Assembly (NCBI RefSeq): GCF_036417845.1
Contig: NC_089981.1
Location: 82,873,268-82,937,267 of the forward strand
Length of the DNA stretch: 64,000 nucleotides
Direction of reading: 5' to 3'
From: Apteryx mantelli
Taxonomy: Eukaryota > Chordata > Aves > Apterygiformes > Apterygidae
The notes under the pieces were generated by a model. It was given only the letters and a program-made list of their open reading frames with translations. It made no database searches and was not told where the DNA came from. Shown piece by piece: positions 1 through 11,469 of this stretch. Numbering within the stretch: the stretch's first letter is position 1; each line of letters opens with the position of its first letter. The translations under genes were made by a program, and so were the position numbers.

Positions 1-135
1 ATTTTTCTCATACAGCTCTGAGGAGGGCAGAGGTACAGAAAGATGAAGTGACTTTCCCACAGCCGCACAAGCTGTCAGTGACGGGAAGGGAACCAAACCA
101 AGTCTACAGGCTGATAAGCCAACCCTGGGACCATC
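1..135 (-). mobile_element. MIR/CORE-SINE-like remnant
   Basis: The pattern 'gaggtacagaaagatgaagtgactttccca...gcacaagctgtcagtga' matches the antisense body of tetrapod MIR-type SINEs (gaggcacagagaggttaagtgacttgcccaaggtcacacagc). It is truncated by the window edge and strongly diverged. Confidence 0.6.
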
Positions 136-2640
136 CTTCCTCTTCAAACCAAGCCTTGAAATGCTAAAACTTGCTCACTGATAGTTTTCAGTGAAAAGGC
201 TGGAAGCACAGAGCCAGCACTGCATGTGCGCATTTCAAGCAGAGAATTAGCCCCAGTACAAGGACAAGACAGAAAACCACAGCGTGCAGAGCACCGAGAG
301 TCAGTTCATCGGCTCAACTGAGACAGCTCTGTGCAAACCTTTCCTTTGCTGCTCAGGGAGGCAGGAATTCCTCTCCCTGACCCAGAGGGTGACAGCTGGA
401 CATTCAGCGCCCCTCAAGCATGGGCGGTATTTTCCATATGTTTCTTGCCTTAGAATGAAGGTGCTGGAGAAATACCAGCAAACGTCTTGAAGGGGCCATG
501 CCAACATGCAGACGGTCATATGAAGCTCCCTGGGACACAAACTCCTCCAAGCAGTATTGCCCTGCATCATTACAGCAGAGAATAACCTGTGGGTCTCCTG
601 CCTAAGGATTTGGCTGCCAGGGGATCCAGAGAGCTCTGCTTCTCTGTGCCTGGATGCCCGGTGTAACTGGTGAGAAGAGATGGCAGCTGCCTTTAGAGAC
701 TCCAGACAGGGAAAGCAGCCGCTGGAGGGCTGACGCCTGGCTCCTGGAAGGGAGGGGTGAATTTTAGCACATGCCACAGGATGGAGGCTGCTTCTTGCCA
801 CCAGAAGCAGGTGGAAAGAACTGTATTTTGCAGATGGACATGTATGACCATCCTGGCAGTGGCTTCATTTAGCATCCAACTGGCACTGGCTCTCTGCCAG
901 CTGAGTCTGTGGGGACACCACAGTCATTCTCACACAACAGCACCACCAGTCTGGGACATAACCCTCGGGTACTAAGTGGTCTGCTGTATTTCAAGTCCTA
1001 AAGAACCTCCCAGCATCAAAGTGGCAGTAATTTGATTCAATAATGAAGGGAAACAATCTGCAACTGAACACCTGAAGCACCTCTGGACTGTAAGGCTAAT
1101 TTAAAAGTATGTGTGTTTCCACTTGTAGGTGGAAGGCTACATGCAAAGACTAACGTGAAGCAGCCACGAGCTGCTCCGCACCACACTAACTGTTTGCAAG
1201 TTCCCGCAATTCCAAATCTGCACGGCCTGGCACACCCACTTCCCAGCCCATCAACTTCCACCGCCTTGCTCCTGGGAGGGATGGGATGCTGGCTGCATGC
1301 CCAGAGGAATAGGACAAGAAAATGGACCTAAAGCAAACAAGTCCCTTTGCAGGACTGTTTCGTGGTAGTTCAAGGTTTGCTCTTGTGCTCAGTGCATCTG
1401 CCACAGCACCACCATCAGCATCACGGTCATCGTCATCTTTTGTGGCTACAGGTGATGTCCACACATCCCTCTGCAGGTGCAAGGGAATGAGTGCATGAAC
1501 TGCATTCCTGCACTGTGTCCTGGACACCAGCACTGGTGAGAAAAGGGGGATGAATACCAGGGGACACCTGCACCTCCCAGAAATGAGACTGTAGCTGCCT
1601 TTGCCCAATGCTGGTGGAATATCAGCCCATGGGATGAGGTGGGTTGGGAACTGGCAATAGGGAATAACACAGAGTGAGCCTGCAGAAAGGATCACTGACT
1701 TATAGGAAAGGAAGTCCGGCTCAGAACGAAAGCGCCGTGGCCTGTTTCGGGGTGTGGGAGGTCTATGGCTCTTCTTGTTGTTTCCCTGCTTCAAAGTCAA
1801 GTAAAGGCAGAAGCAACCGAGGGTCACCGCCTGCCCTCCCATGGCCAGGTATCTGCCCAAAAAGAGCTGGTGTGCGCTTTTCCTAATGGGCAAGGATCCC
1901 GCTCCCCGAAACGATGACAATGTTAGCTAGGGATGACTTCTTGGGGGTGCCAAGACCACTCAGCGCCAAGACAGAAAGAAAACAGACACGAGGGGGCATG
2001 ATCCCGCAGTGCCACCATGCTCAGGGGCATCAGCGCAGACAAAACACAGAGAGGGCACACTGGCGCTGCTACACCTGCCGGCATCCCTCATCCCTCGTCC
2101 CATCACGCAGCCTCTGCACTTACAAAGCCGAAGGGGACCACTTCTTCCTGCTGGAGGCTCGCAATATCCAAGCCTTTCTCTAATACTTACCTTGAATATC
2201 TGAGCTGGCTGGCTCTGTACTTGCCTCAGGGCTGCTTGGACGAGGTTACATGCATACAAAGCTGTAGTAATGCCACAGTGAATCAGACCCTCGGTGTTTT
2301 GTTTAAATATAAACATATTGAATCAGTGCTTTCTGTGTAGAGGCTATTCTTGCAAGCCAAGTGTTTTGACAGTTGCATCAAGGTGGTATGAGTCACTGCC
2401 TCTGCCTCAGTCAAGCGAAGAGACAGATATATCTTAATCACGTTACATTTCTTCAGCACTACACCATAATTCAAGGCACAGGGCCAAATTTCCCCCTGGG
2501 TCTAACAGGTGCAGGTCTGGGACCCGGAGTGCCGAGGTTTGCCGAGGACGAACCTCAGCAAAGTGCATGCAGCAAGCTGCCAGCCTTCAGTTTAAAGTCT
2601 CCTGCTATTCACCCAGGACTCGGGAGTTTGCAGCGGCACT
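136..2640. other. Intergenic, no gene seen
   Basis: Unique DNA of medium GC. The longest open frame (1186-1920 minus, 244 codons) overlaps several others on both strands, has no recognisable domain and biased content, and looks like chance. Confidence 0.6.
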
Positions 2641-2679
2641 GCCAGGTCTCGGGAGCAAAAGCTCAGCTGGCGGCGGCTC

Positions 2680-3060
2680 GCGCCGGCGCTGAGTTTACAC
2701 CCAGCTGTGCATGCCTGCTCTGAATGCGCGGCACATAGGAGACCGCTGTCTCCAGCTGCCATTAACACTAATGGAAGTTTGCAACATAAATCCCTCAAAT
2801 GTCAGCGAGAGACCGGGCGCCTCTGTCTCAAGCCTGGATCTTTCAAACGCAGCTTCGCAGGGTCTTTAATTGCATCTTCAGAAACGAAAAACGTGCCTCT
2901 TTCTATTCACTGCTCCAGTAACAATAATAGCATTATGTGGGGCGGTATCCACAGAGTTATTAGGCATGTTTGGTCAGAGGGTTATCTTATCTAAATTGGT
3001 TTGGAAATAGATTCATAACACGGCAACTTCGCGGTCTAATTGCAAGAAGTTCTCTTCATC
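2680..3060. other. Possible conserved non-coding element
   Basis: Non-repetitive DNA dense in known factor cores: CAGCTGCCATTAACACTAAT near 2752, AACAATAATAG (SOX-like) near 2921, TTATCTTATC (GATA-like) near 2982 and TCTAATTGCAAG near 3035. The near-palindrome GAGACCGCTGTCTC occurs near 2739. Conservation itself cannot be seen here. Confidence 0.3.
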
Positions 3061-3560
3061 TGGCCCCTGCGTGCCCAGCGTCACCCCAGCAACGGGGCAC
3101 GCTCCTCGGCACGAATTAGTGCCGGGCAATGTCAACAGGGCTGCGAGTTAGATCAGACAGGAGGCAAGACGGGGTTTAATAAATGATTGAACCGCCCAGG
3201 AAAAAACAAAGCTTGTGCTTTTCCACGGAGGGCTCCGGAGAGGGCTCTGCAAGCCCCGGGGCTTTCTGCCGGCTCTGCCCCCCGACTTTGTACGTGAGAC
3301 CGTGGGAGAGTTACTGCACCCGCCTGTCCCTCCAGCTCTCCCGCCCGGGTCCCTGCGCCGTGCTGCAGCAAGAGGGCTTGCACGAGCCGGGACTATCGGC
3401 TCGGGTCGTTGATGCGGGCATCTGCAGGTGGTAAACACAGAGGCTCGCGGAGCAAGTCAGCCCACCCGCCGCCGCGCGCGGAGGGCGCTCAGCGAAACGC
3501 GCCTCTGCCCTGCAGGGATTCCTATCGCAGGGCAAGGGAGGATGATCGGCATGCGTGCGA
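3061..3560. other. Moderately GC-rich, CpG-containing patch
   Basis: The GC content rises and CpG is more frequent (for example ctccggagag, cccgccgccg, gcgcgcgg), without a recognisable gene or core promoter. It might be a minor CpG island linked to the stronger one at 5.6-6.4 kb. Confidence 0.4.
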
Positions 3561-3790
3561 GTTAAAGATGGCTGAGACGGGGACCGCTTCTGAGCCTCTC
3601 TTGCATGCACAAATAGAAAACCTTCAGCTTCTAAACACACAGAAATTGGCATTTATTATCAGCCAGAGACGTGACTTTGTCATGGCAGAAAATATCATAA
3701 CGTCCTTGTGACCGCTGTCAAACTGCAGTGATAAATTCCTCGGTCTGTAACCTTAGCAGCACTAGCAATTAAGGAGTGCCTGGCTGAAAT
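3561..3790. other. Possible conserved non-coding element with a short ATG frame
   Basis: Unique sequence with CATTTATTATC and GCAATTAAGG cores. A 47-codon frame from ATG at 3568 (MAETGTASEPLL...) ends at 3711. It has no recognised homology and I do not call it a gene. Confidence 0.25.
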
Positions 3791-5356
3791 CTTCCTCTGA
3801 TCTCACACGCTATTCTGCCAAGTTTCCCTTCTTCCAGGGGCAGGAGAAGCAGCTGGTCCCCCTGTGGGATTCCCGTTGGATAATGCAAAGCTACCAAACC
3901 ACAGGCAGACGAACATGTGGATCGGAAACACATGCCAACCCCAGCATTTCCCACCGCCTGGCCGTCGATTGCAGTCAGCATATACGGACAGACTTCCCAT
4001 TCCTCGCTCGGGCAGGGAAAGCTCCCTTGACTTTGCCTGAGCAAAGGGAGGGAGCCCTAGCCATGCTGGCAGAGCTGGCTTTGCACTTGCAATCTGCCTT
4101 TCCTTCCATTTGCTAATTGCTTTGGAGACCTCCCTAACTCATCTCTGGGTACGTGTGTGTGCAAAAGCACCTGAATACCTCTCATGAGTGCACAAAGACA
4201 CGGGGCACAACAACAAAATGACTTATTTCTGTCTTACTCCTTGCAGTCCCACTGCCTTCATTTTTCTGACTAACAGGATGGCTAGAGCTTGGACCACATA
4301 CAGCAAAGAAATGGAAAAATATCCAGCTTCATCCCCTTTCAGCATTAATCCAAGTAATTTCCCTTACCCTGAAGGAGAGCCAATCAGCTGTAGTCTGCGA
4401 ACGTGTTAGTTACCTGTGGAGGTTGAGTCAGTCTGCAAAGGGTCTTTCTGGGATAATTTCAGCAATTCCGGTAAGATTTCCTCCTTGCACGGGCTCAGCT
4501 CGCATTTCTGGCAGCACAGCACTGCTGAAGTGTTACCTGCCGTTGTGGATCAAGGAGAAACACACGTGGTTCAGGTGGGAAAGTCAGCACATGCACGGCA
4601 AGTAGTTAAGACTGCAGGAGAGGAGACTGATATTTCGGTAGACCCACAAAGCTTAATAATGGGAAAAAACAGACTTCTGAAGTCACATCCAGGTCTCTAA
4701 CTTTGACCTGACTTCCTGGGCTCCCTTTCAAACATCAGAAAAGTAAAATACAGCATTAAGAAAAATCGTGTCAGTCTCTCAGTGGTATATCTGTAATCCC
4801 CTCAGAGCAAATGCTGCAAAAATACTGCTTGCTCCTCTAAATATCCAGAAGTTTCCTGAGCTAAAACACGATTACTGCACTGAACACCACCTTTTAAAAC
4901 TGCACACTATTTTATCCATTAGTTCCTGTCAGCCTCTGAGGGAAGCTAAAGGGGTACAATTCAGATCACAGCGTTACTTCGAGTAGCAGCAATAATTTCC
5001 TGCGACGTGCGCACACAGACACCCACACTGCCTGCAGAGTAACACAGGTCTGGGGGGAGCCAGATTACCAATTCTGTTTAGTAGAATTATTGCCGCGTGC
5101 ACATTCAATGTTTGCCTTATACACGGTACAGTTTCCAGGCTGCAAATAGATGCGGCGGTATCCAGCTCACGCCGGGCATGCTGCGGGGAGCGCGAGGGGA
5201 GTGTTTCGCGTGCTGTAGTAGGAATGCTTCTCACTCCGGGGGAAAAACCATAACAGATGCATGCGTGCATACCCAAACTCTGCGCTTGCATAGGGGCACA
5301 CACAGACCCTCACACTTCTAATGTATATGAATGAAAAAAGCCAGGTCTAAAGCCTG
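3791..5356. other. Intergenic, no gene seen
   Basis: Unique DNA without convincing exons, RNA genes or repeats. Only short open frames occur. Confidence 0.6.
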
Positions 5357-5410
5357 CAAGAGAGAGAGGAAGAAGGAGACAGAGCGTGTGTGTGCGCGTG
5401 TGTGTCTCTC
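5357..5410. repeat. Low-complexity purine tract and (GT)n
   Basis: A GA-rich run (agagagagaggaagaagga) is followed by gtgtgtgtgcgcgtgtgtgt. The alternating purine-pyrimidine part could adopt Z-DNA. Confidence 0.7.
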
Positions 5411-5423
5411 AGCTATAAGACAT

Positions 5424-5433
5424 CTATATTTAG
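5424..5433 (+). promoter_or_regulatory. MEF2-type site
   Basis: CTATATTTAG matches the MEF2 consensus YTA(A/T)4TAR exactly. It sits within a small inverted repeat (ATCTA...TAGAT, 5423-5436), about 130 bases upstream of the CpG island. Confidence 0.35.
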
Positions 5434-5877
5434 ATAGTTGTCTCATCCCGGAGGATGATGCTTAGCTAACAGGCAGGAACCCATCGCAAGAGTAGCTACG
5501 GTGACTTTTCAGAGTTCGGCTTTGACCGTAAAAAAGCTGGCTCTGACTAAAGCGACCTTTCCGGGAGCATGATCCGGCCAGGCAGAGCAGCAGGCAGCCC
5601 TGTGCACAGCCCCCGTCGCCACGGGACGAGTTGCAAGCCTTCCCCTCGGCTCTTCGCCCTCGCTCGTGATGCAGCAAAGCCGCGGAGGCTGCCGCGGGGC
5701 TGCAAACGGCCGCGAAAAACTTCCTCCGCGCAAGCACGCGCCTGCCCAGGGAGACGCCCGCGAGCAGAGCCCCACGGCAGCTCGGCGCCGGGGAGATCCC
5801 CCGGCTCGCCGGCACGGCCCCGCCGGCTGCCGCTCCCCGCCGCGCGCCGCAGGGCACTCACCGAGCGAGGCGCCGCC

Positions 5878-6000
5878 GGGAGCGCCGGGGCCGCCGCCGG
5901 GAGTGCTCGGGTCGCCGCCGGGAGCGCTCGGGTCGCCGCCGGGAGTGCTCGGGTCGCCGCCGGGAGCGCCGGGGCCGCCGCCGGGAGCGCGGGCCGCCCG
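5878..6000 (+). repeat. 21-bp GC-rich tandem repeat (about 5.9 copies)
   Basis: Five 21-bp units starting at 5878, 5899, 5920, 5941 and 5962, followed by a partial unit ending at 6000. Each unit begins GGGAG and ends GCCGCC, alternating between GTGCTCGGGTC, GCGCTCGGGTC and GCGCCGGGGCC cores. The first and fifth units are identical, and so are the second and fourth. Being 21 bp, the array stays open in all frames without coding for anything recognised. Confidence 0.9.
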
Positions 6001-6196
6001 CTCCGCTCCCCTCCGCTGGCGCCGGCGTGCCGAGGCCGCCGTCCGCGGGCGCCGAAGCCGCCTGGAGCTCGTCGTCGCGGGCGGCGCGCGGGTGGCGGCT
6101 GCAGCTCCGGCAGGTGCCTGCGGCCACTGAGGATCTCATCACCTCGCGGCCGAGGAGAAGCCGGAGGAGGTGGGTGGCCAGATGTTCGCCGCCCCG

Positions 6197-6201
6197 ATTG
6201 G
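6197..6201 (-). promoter_or_regulatory. Inverted CCAAT box (NF-Y type)
   Basis: CCGATTGGTCC in the CpG island is the reverse complement of a CCAATC box, a common element of CpG-island promoters. It lies 25-50 bases from two RFX half sites, a spacing typical of RFX/NF-Y promoters. Confidence 0.45.
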
Positions 6202-6225
6202 TCCAGCGGGAGCAGATGTTGGCCG

Positions 6226-6246
6226 GTTGCTAGGCGGGTTGCTAGG
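6226..6246 (+). promoter_or_regulatory. Tandem RFX (X-box) half sites
   Basis: GTTGCTAGG occurs exactly twice, at 6226-6234 and 6238-6246, starting 12 bases apart. GTTGC(C/T)A is the half site bound by RFX winged-helix factors. The symmetric second arm of a full X-box is missing in both. Confidence 0.45.
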
Positions 6247-6252
6247 AGGCGG

Positions 6253-6257
6253 TGACG
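6253..6257 (+). promoter_or_regulatory. CRE half site TGACG
   Basis: GGTGACGCTC follows the second RFX-like site by 6 bases. Half sites for CREB/ATF are frequent by chance. It is listed because X-box plus CRE-half plus inverted CCAAT are close together. Confidence 0.3.
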
Positions 6258-6430
6258 CTCTCCCCGTCTCGGGAGCGGCTCGAGGGGAGGCTCCTTCCTG
6301 CCGGGAGGCTGCTGCGGAGGGCGGCGAAGCGGGGCCGGGCCGGGTGCTGCGGAGCCGCCCGGGCGCGGGGCCGGGCCGCGTCCCCTGCGCCGGCGACAGG
6401 GTCGCACGTCCTGGGGACAAGGCCACCAGG

Positions 6431-8260
6431 CAGGAGCATGGGCTGGACGGTGGAGAAGGTTTCAGAGCTGAGAAGGTGGCGAGGAGATGCCCGGGACATC
6501 CCGGCAGGGACGTGACGCGCCAAGAGCCGGGAGGGGACAGGACTGCCCTGAGCCCTGGAGAGGGGACAGAGGTCAGAAGGGGGATGGGGAAGAAGAGGGA
6601 CGTAAAACCAGCCGTCGCCTTGGCGCGTTTAAGGAGGCACCGTGCCGCGGGCACAGGGGAAGAGCTGAGGGGTGCAGCCTGCTTGCTGAAGCACTGGGGA
6701 GATGGCGAGTTTCAGGGTTAGACCAGGAGAAACATAACCCGGTGTCCGGAAGGACCTGGGGGAGCTGCGGGTTGGATTTGGGACTACTGGCATTAAGAGC
6801 TGGAGTGAGGATCTTTTGCTGTCTCTCTGGGACATGCTTTTCTCATGCTTTTCTCCTTCCTCCCCTCCCAATTTACCTCACTCCCTCCTTCCCCAAACGC
6901 CCACCTGAACACACTGGCCATCCTCAGAGCCTCTGGGATGCTCCACCATGATGCCCTGGGTCTCTCCAGCTGTAGCACATACCCCTGTGACCCCTAAGAG
7001 GCACCACAGTGCTCTCAAATCCCACCAGGATGGGAGCAGATGGACAGCTAGGCTGGAGTCTCCATTGGAAAGTGAGTGGAAATAGGGGTTGCTGCAGAAA
7101 TAGATGTCATCCAGCAAAACAGCCCAAAACTCCCCTTCTCCCAAACAGCAGCTCAGCATGGGGTGGGATGACCTGGTCATCTCAGCCTGGCGGAGGGATC
7201 CTACTGCTGAGCGCCTTTTGGCTATAGGTAGGATATCAAGCTCAGACCGCCCTCATCACCACAGGTCGAGCCAGCAAAGCTCAGAAAAAGTTTAAAAGGA
7301 GTAAGTAAAATCTTGCCTGCGTAAGGCAGCATGCACCAGGAAGGTGATTCCTTTCCCAAAGATCCTAACTCTGTAGGTAGATGGTGGCAGAGAGGAGATC
7401 ACAAAAAAAGCAGAATGTTTTTAAACCAGCTTCTCTAGCCAGCCGTGTGTAGGGCTCTTCCCTGGAAGAAGTGTTCAACTCCCAGACTTTTAAAAAGGGG
7501 CCATACCAGATGCATCTTTCTGGCACGCCAGGGTCCGTGCCGTTGGCGACACTGGAGCTAATGGAGCAATACCGGTTAACCTCACCCCAGCACCGGCCTG
7601 GGCTCAGCTCAGCGCCTTTCTCTCAGAGAAAACCTGCTTAGACAACAATTTTTCTCCTGTGCCTCCCAGCTATGCCTATGTCCACACACACGCAGCAGCC
7701 ATGGATGCCACAGATGCTCCCCACAGCTCCATGCTCACGCCATGGCCACCCTTGTCCCAGCAGCAGGTCACTCCATCCCATGCCCCATCCTACTACTGGA
7801 GGTGACTCAAAGGCTCAGCCAGTGCCAAAAATGAGGCAAGGTGCTAGGGGTTACATTCATTTCATCCACCAGCAAGCTGAAGCTCCTGGGCTCTCCCCTC
7901 TCTCCAGTGATCTGGATGATGGGTGCTCGGGGCATGTTGTATCTGGGCATGTCACTGCTGTCCCAGGAGGACACACAAATTTCTCCTCCCTCAGGTGGCT
8001 CCATGGTCTCCATGAGGGTCCTGCATAGCAGGGCACACCAGGCTTTTTTCTCCACTCTCTTACACAGTGGAAGCAGAGGCATACTTCATTAGACACTCAC
8101 CTGATTGACACCTCATCCAAATATTAACAAATTGAGTCCAGCTCAAGCTGATAAAAATCAGCACAGCAGTCTCAAACCAGTCACTCTATTGACTCCAAGC
8201 ATCTGGTTGTAGCTGGTACTAAGTATACACTGACATGCATGTGTGTACACACGTCTCCGC
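6431..8260. other. Flank of the CpG island, no gene assigned
   Basis: GC content declines from the island edge. A short ATG frame at 6438 (MGWTVEKVSELRRW...) reaches a potential donor (GAGAAGgtggcg) that lacks the usual +3/+4 bases. Nothing recognisable is encoded. Confidence 0.5.
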
Positions 8261-8640
8261 TGGTCTTTTTGGTTTGAGAAAAGATCAGACATGACCATAT
8301 TCTTATTTTAAATTATTTCTGAAGCGCTGCTTCTTTTATTGAAAAGTCAAACTATCTCAAACTAATTTCAAATTTGAATTTTCTAGGACAATAGGAAGGC
8401 ACTGGAATTTAATTGATTCTGATTACCTGCCTTATTATTATGCTGCTAGTAGCAATAGTTTAGGTTGGTGTAATTTTAAATTTACTGTGAGATGTATCTG
8501 ACATTTCTCTGCTACTGAATAGAAGACTTCAGTGATTCTTCAGCTCTTCACAAAGATGACATAATTAATTCAGTAATATCACTTCTGCATTAGGAGATAG
8601 AAAAGGGAGACACAGAAGAACCTACTCTGCATCTGAGAGC
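8260..8640. other. AT-rich candidate conserved non-coding element
   Basis: AT-rich unique sequence with repeated homeodomain-type cores (TTTAATTGATTC near 8409, TAATTTTAAATTTACTG near 8470, ACATAATTAATTCAGTAAT near 8560). No open frame or repeat is present. Proof would need a cross-species alignment. Confidence 0.3.
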
Positions 8641-11400
8641 TGAATGAACAACAGACTGAGTTATTCTAGTGTTCCTGAAATTGATTGTATTTTTTTTAAA
8701 CATTCGATGTAATTTCTGCTGCAAAGACACATCTTCCCCTCTCGTGTCAGCACAGAAGCAAGACTTATTACCTGGCAGTAATTTACAGCCAAAAGGTCAG
8801 CTAATCTTTCCCCAGCTGGCTCCAAGAAGCATTTCCATCCCCTGCTCAGCCTGGAGCACATTTGACTGAAATCCAGGTCTAGCTGCTTCTCTTTGTCCCC
8901 TGTCTGAGGGGGCAGAGAAGGCAGCGAAACAGATCCCCTGCTATTATAAATCAGCATTACTTCGTTGGCTTAAAGGAACTCCACCAATTCGCATTAGCCA
9001 CGCACGTGCCTATAGGAACCTGCAGCTTTTTGCCGCAGCCCGCTCGGACGGGCTGCAGCGGCAGGCAACGAGGGCCCGCTGCAATTGCTGGTGCCCGCGG
9101 GTCGGGCTCAACCCGGGCAGCCTTGGGCCACATTAACCTCTCTCTCTGCTCCATCGCGAAGGACCGTGCGCCCTACGGAGGGTGCCTTCGATGTCGAGGG
9201 CCGCCCAGGAGGAAAGGCACGGCACAGCGTGCCTCGGCAGGCACTTAAGCACATGGGAGCTGCTGGTGTGAACCCAGGCATCTCGCTTCCTACCCACCGG
9301 GTTAGAGTATAACCCTCAGCAGCGCTATGGCTTGTGTCGAATTCAGTGCTATCCAAACGCCTGAGATCACCTACCGGCTCGAGCTCCAGCTTCAGAGAAG
9401 CCGAGATGCTCCTTGCCCCCCTGCCAGCTTAGGGGAGCCCCAGCAGGAGCGGGATGCCTGAGCGGTGGCAGTGACGTGCATCTCGGAAGCTCATGGTCCA
9501 ACACGGAGGCACCAGCAGGCTCTTAAAGCATTTGAATATTTTGTTCAGACCAGCACTATTTCCGTCTCTGGCAGTAAGTGATCTGAATACCTGGTCATGC
9601 TAACTCAGACTCAAGAAAGACACACGGCAGATGCCCCATCCCATCCCATCCCATCCCAATGCCATTATAACACATGCCCTGCTTCTCCCTCTTGCCATGG
9701 CAGCATGAGAGATCACCTCCCCTCCCGTCCCTGTGCGAAGAGGAGCTTCCCCCTCCGCCAGGGACCTCGGCGCTGGCAATCGCTGCCCAGCTGACGAGCA
9801 CGTTGTTCCAGTGCGATGGAAATTAAACAGAACCCAGAACTGGGACCAAAGTCTCTATTGACAGTGATATTATTTGAAAAGATAAGACTTTAAAATGTAT
9901 ACTGCACAAGATAAAACCTAGATGGGCAGACAATAGAAGAGGAGCTATTTTTTTTTCAGTCTTTTGAAAGTAAGATTGCCTAGCGTAGTAAATGCAATAA
10001 TAAATATATGTTTTTAAATGGTTTGGAGCTACTAGGATTATATAAAACCAGAAGATTAGCATTTACTTTAACTGCTTCACAGACTTAGAGAAAATCAGTT
10101 CCTTCATCTCTAAGCAGTTACGTCTCCTCAAACCAACTGTTAAAGAAAAATGAACTAAATTAATGTGCCCTTTTGAATGTAAGCACCAAACATGCAAAAG
10201 GTATATATATAAAAGCACCAGTACTCCCAGGCAACCGGCGTATGTGCAGTATTTCTAAACACAGCCGATGAAACCAATTGACATAAAGGCATAACCACCT
10301 GCAAAAAGTATTTTTGAAAGACAAAACATACCTGAAATGTTTAGCATTTGTACCTGAAATGCTGAGCAGTTTCAGGTATAGGGAGTTACATCCTGGACCA
10401 GTCTTTATCCCCGTTGCCGGCCAGCCCCGTTCAGGAGCCTCTGGCAGGCAGAAACCCTCGGAGGCTTTCCCAGGTGTCGGCTTGTCAACAGCAAATCGAT
10501 CCGGTAACTCCAGTCTCGGCGCTCCTGTGCATGGCTCCTAACAGCTGGCCAAAACCCCAGAGGCACCAGGTTATTTGGGAGGCTAATCCTGCCTACATCT
10601 AAAATCCGGCATTTCATATCATGAAGGAGTAGACAGCGTAACGCACACCCTGAAAGACCAGCTCTGTCTCTTTTTGCTTCTTCTGTACTAGAACTCCCTT
10701 TTTCTGCAGAATTTCCCACTTCCTTGTGCAAGGAGATTTTGTATTCTTAAATTTTCATTAGTCTTTTTTGATCTGTTTACATTAAAAAAAAATCAGTAGT
10801 TAGACTTTAGAAGCAAACTGTTTTGGGAACAGCAAAATTAACGAACCCCTTTTTCCTATACATTTGTGCTGTTTTCACCCTATGCCCTTCCCACCACCAA
10901 CCAAACTCCACCACATCCCTTTTGACATCTCCAGCTCAACAAGAGACAGCCCAAGAGCTCTATGCCATCATGATGGACTAGTTGACCTACCAGTAGTGGT
11001 CAAACATAGCTCTTTCTGCTTCTCCCTCACTGTAAATGTTCCTCTATGAGGTAACAAAATATATAAAAATATAATTGTCTTTGAGACATTTACCCTTCTT
11101 TCAAATGTGATTGAAATTGGCCAAACTGTTCAGAAATGATGAGGGTGGGGGAGAGACTGGCAAGGAGACAGATGGTAGACAGCTCAGTTTCTTCAGCCTA
11201 AACTGAACTGATTGAGAAGCGGGAACGCTTTCATCCTTTCACCCTCTCATGAAAAATTCTATCACTCCTTTGATGAAATCCAAAACTTAGCTTCCCGTTT
11301 GCAGAGGCATTAAAAGTGTGACTTTTCCAACAGCTCAAAATTAGGATGACATCAGGGATAATGTGGAAACAAAATACTGGTTGTTTTGCTTGGATTTCTA
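8641..11400. other. Intergenic, no gene seen
   Basis: Mixed unique DNA with a slightly GC-rich patch at about 9.0-9.5 kb and the CATCC repeat. No supported gene. Confidence 0.55.
9634..9658 (+). repeat. (CATCC)n pentanucleotide repeat
   Basis: About five perfect copies of CATCC within ccccatcccatcccatccc. Confidence 0.85.
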
Positions 11401-11469
11401 ACTCTTTGAGGAAACAGTTTTGAACGAGGAATTAAAATGCAGCTGGAGAAAGGGCAGAATAATGGGAAC

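Larger units (their letters stand above)
5560..6430. promoter_or_regulatory. CpG island with promoter-like motifs
   Basis: About 870 bases are very GC-rich with dense CpG, in sharp contrast to the roughly 40% GC of most of the window. Open frames here (up to 286 codons) are long only because stop codons are rare in GC-rich DNA, and their arginine/proline/alanine products are not recognisable. An inverted CCAAT box, two RFX-like half sites and a CRE half site lie at 6197-6257. This is most likely the promoter of an unannotated transcript, probably a lncRNA, or a distal promoter. Direction of transcription cannot be decided. Confidence 0.75.

Noticed and set aside
1186..1920. 244-codon minus-strand open frame near the window start
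   Set aside because: No recognised homology, overlapping frames on the other strand, and no splice-consistent partners nearby.
5547..6407. Long minus-strand open frame (286 codons) and overlapping plus-strand frames (228 and 154 codons) in the CpG island
   Set aside because: All frames are open because the DNA is extremely GC-rich and carries a 21-bp repeat. The products are Arg/Pro/Ala/Gly-rich with no recognisable domain, and the 286-codon frame begins at GTG.
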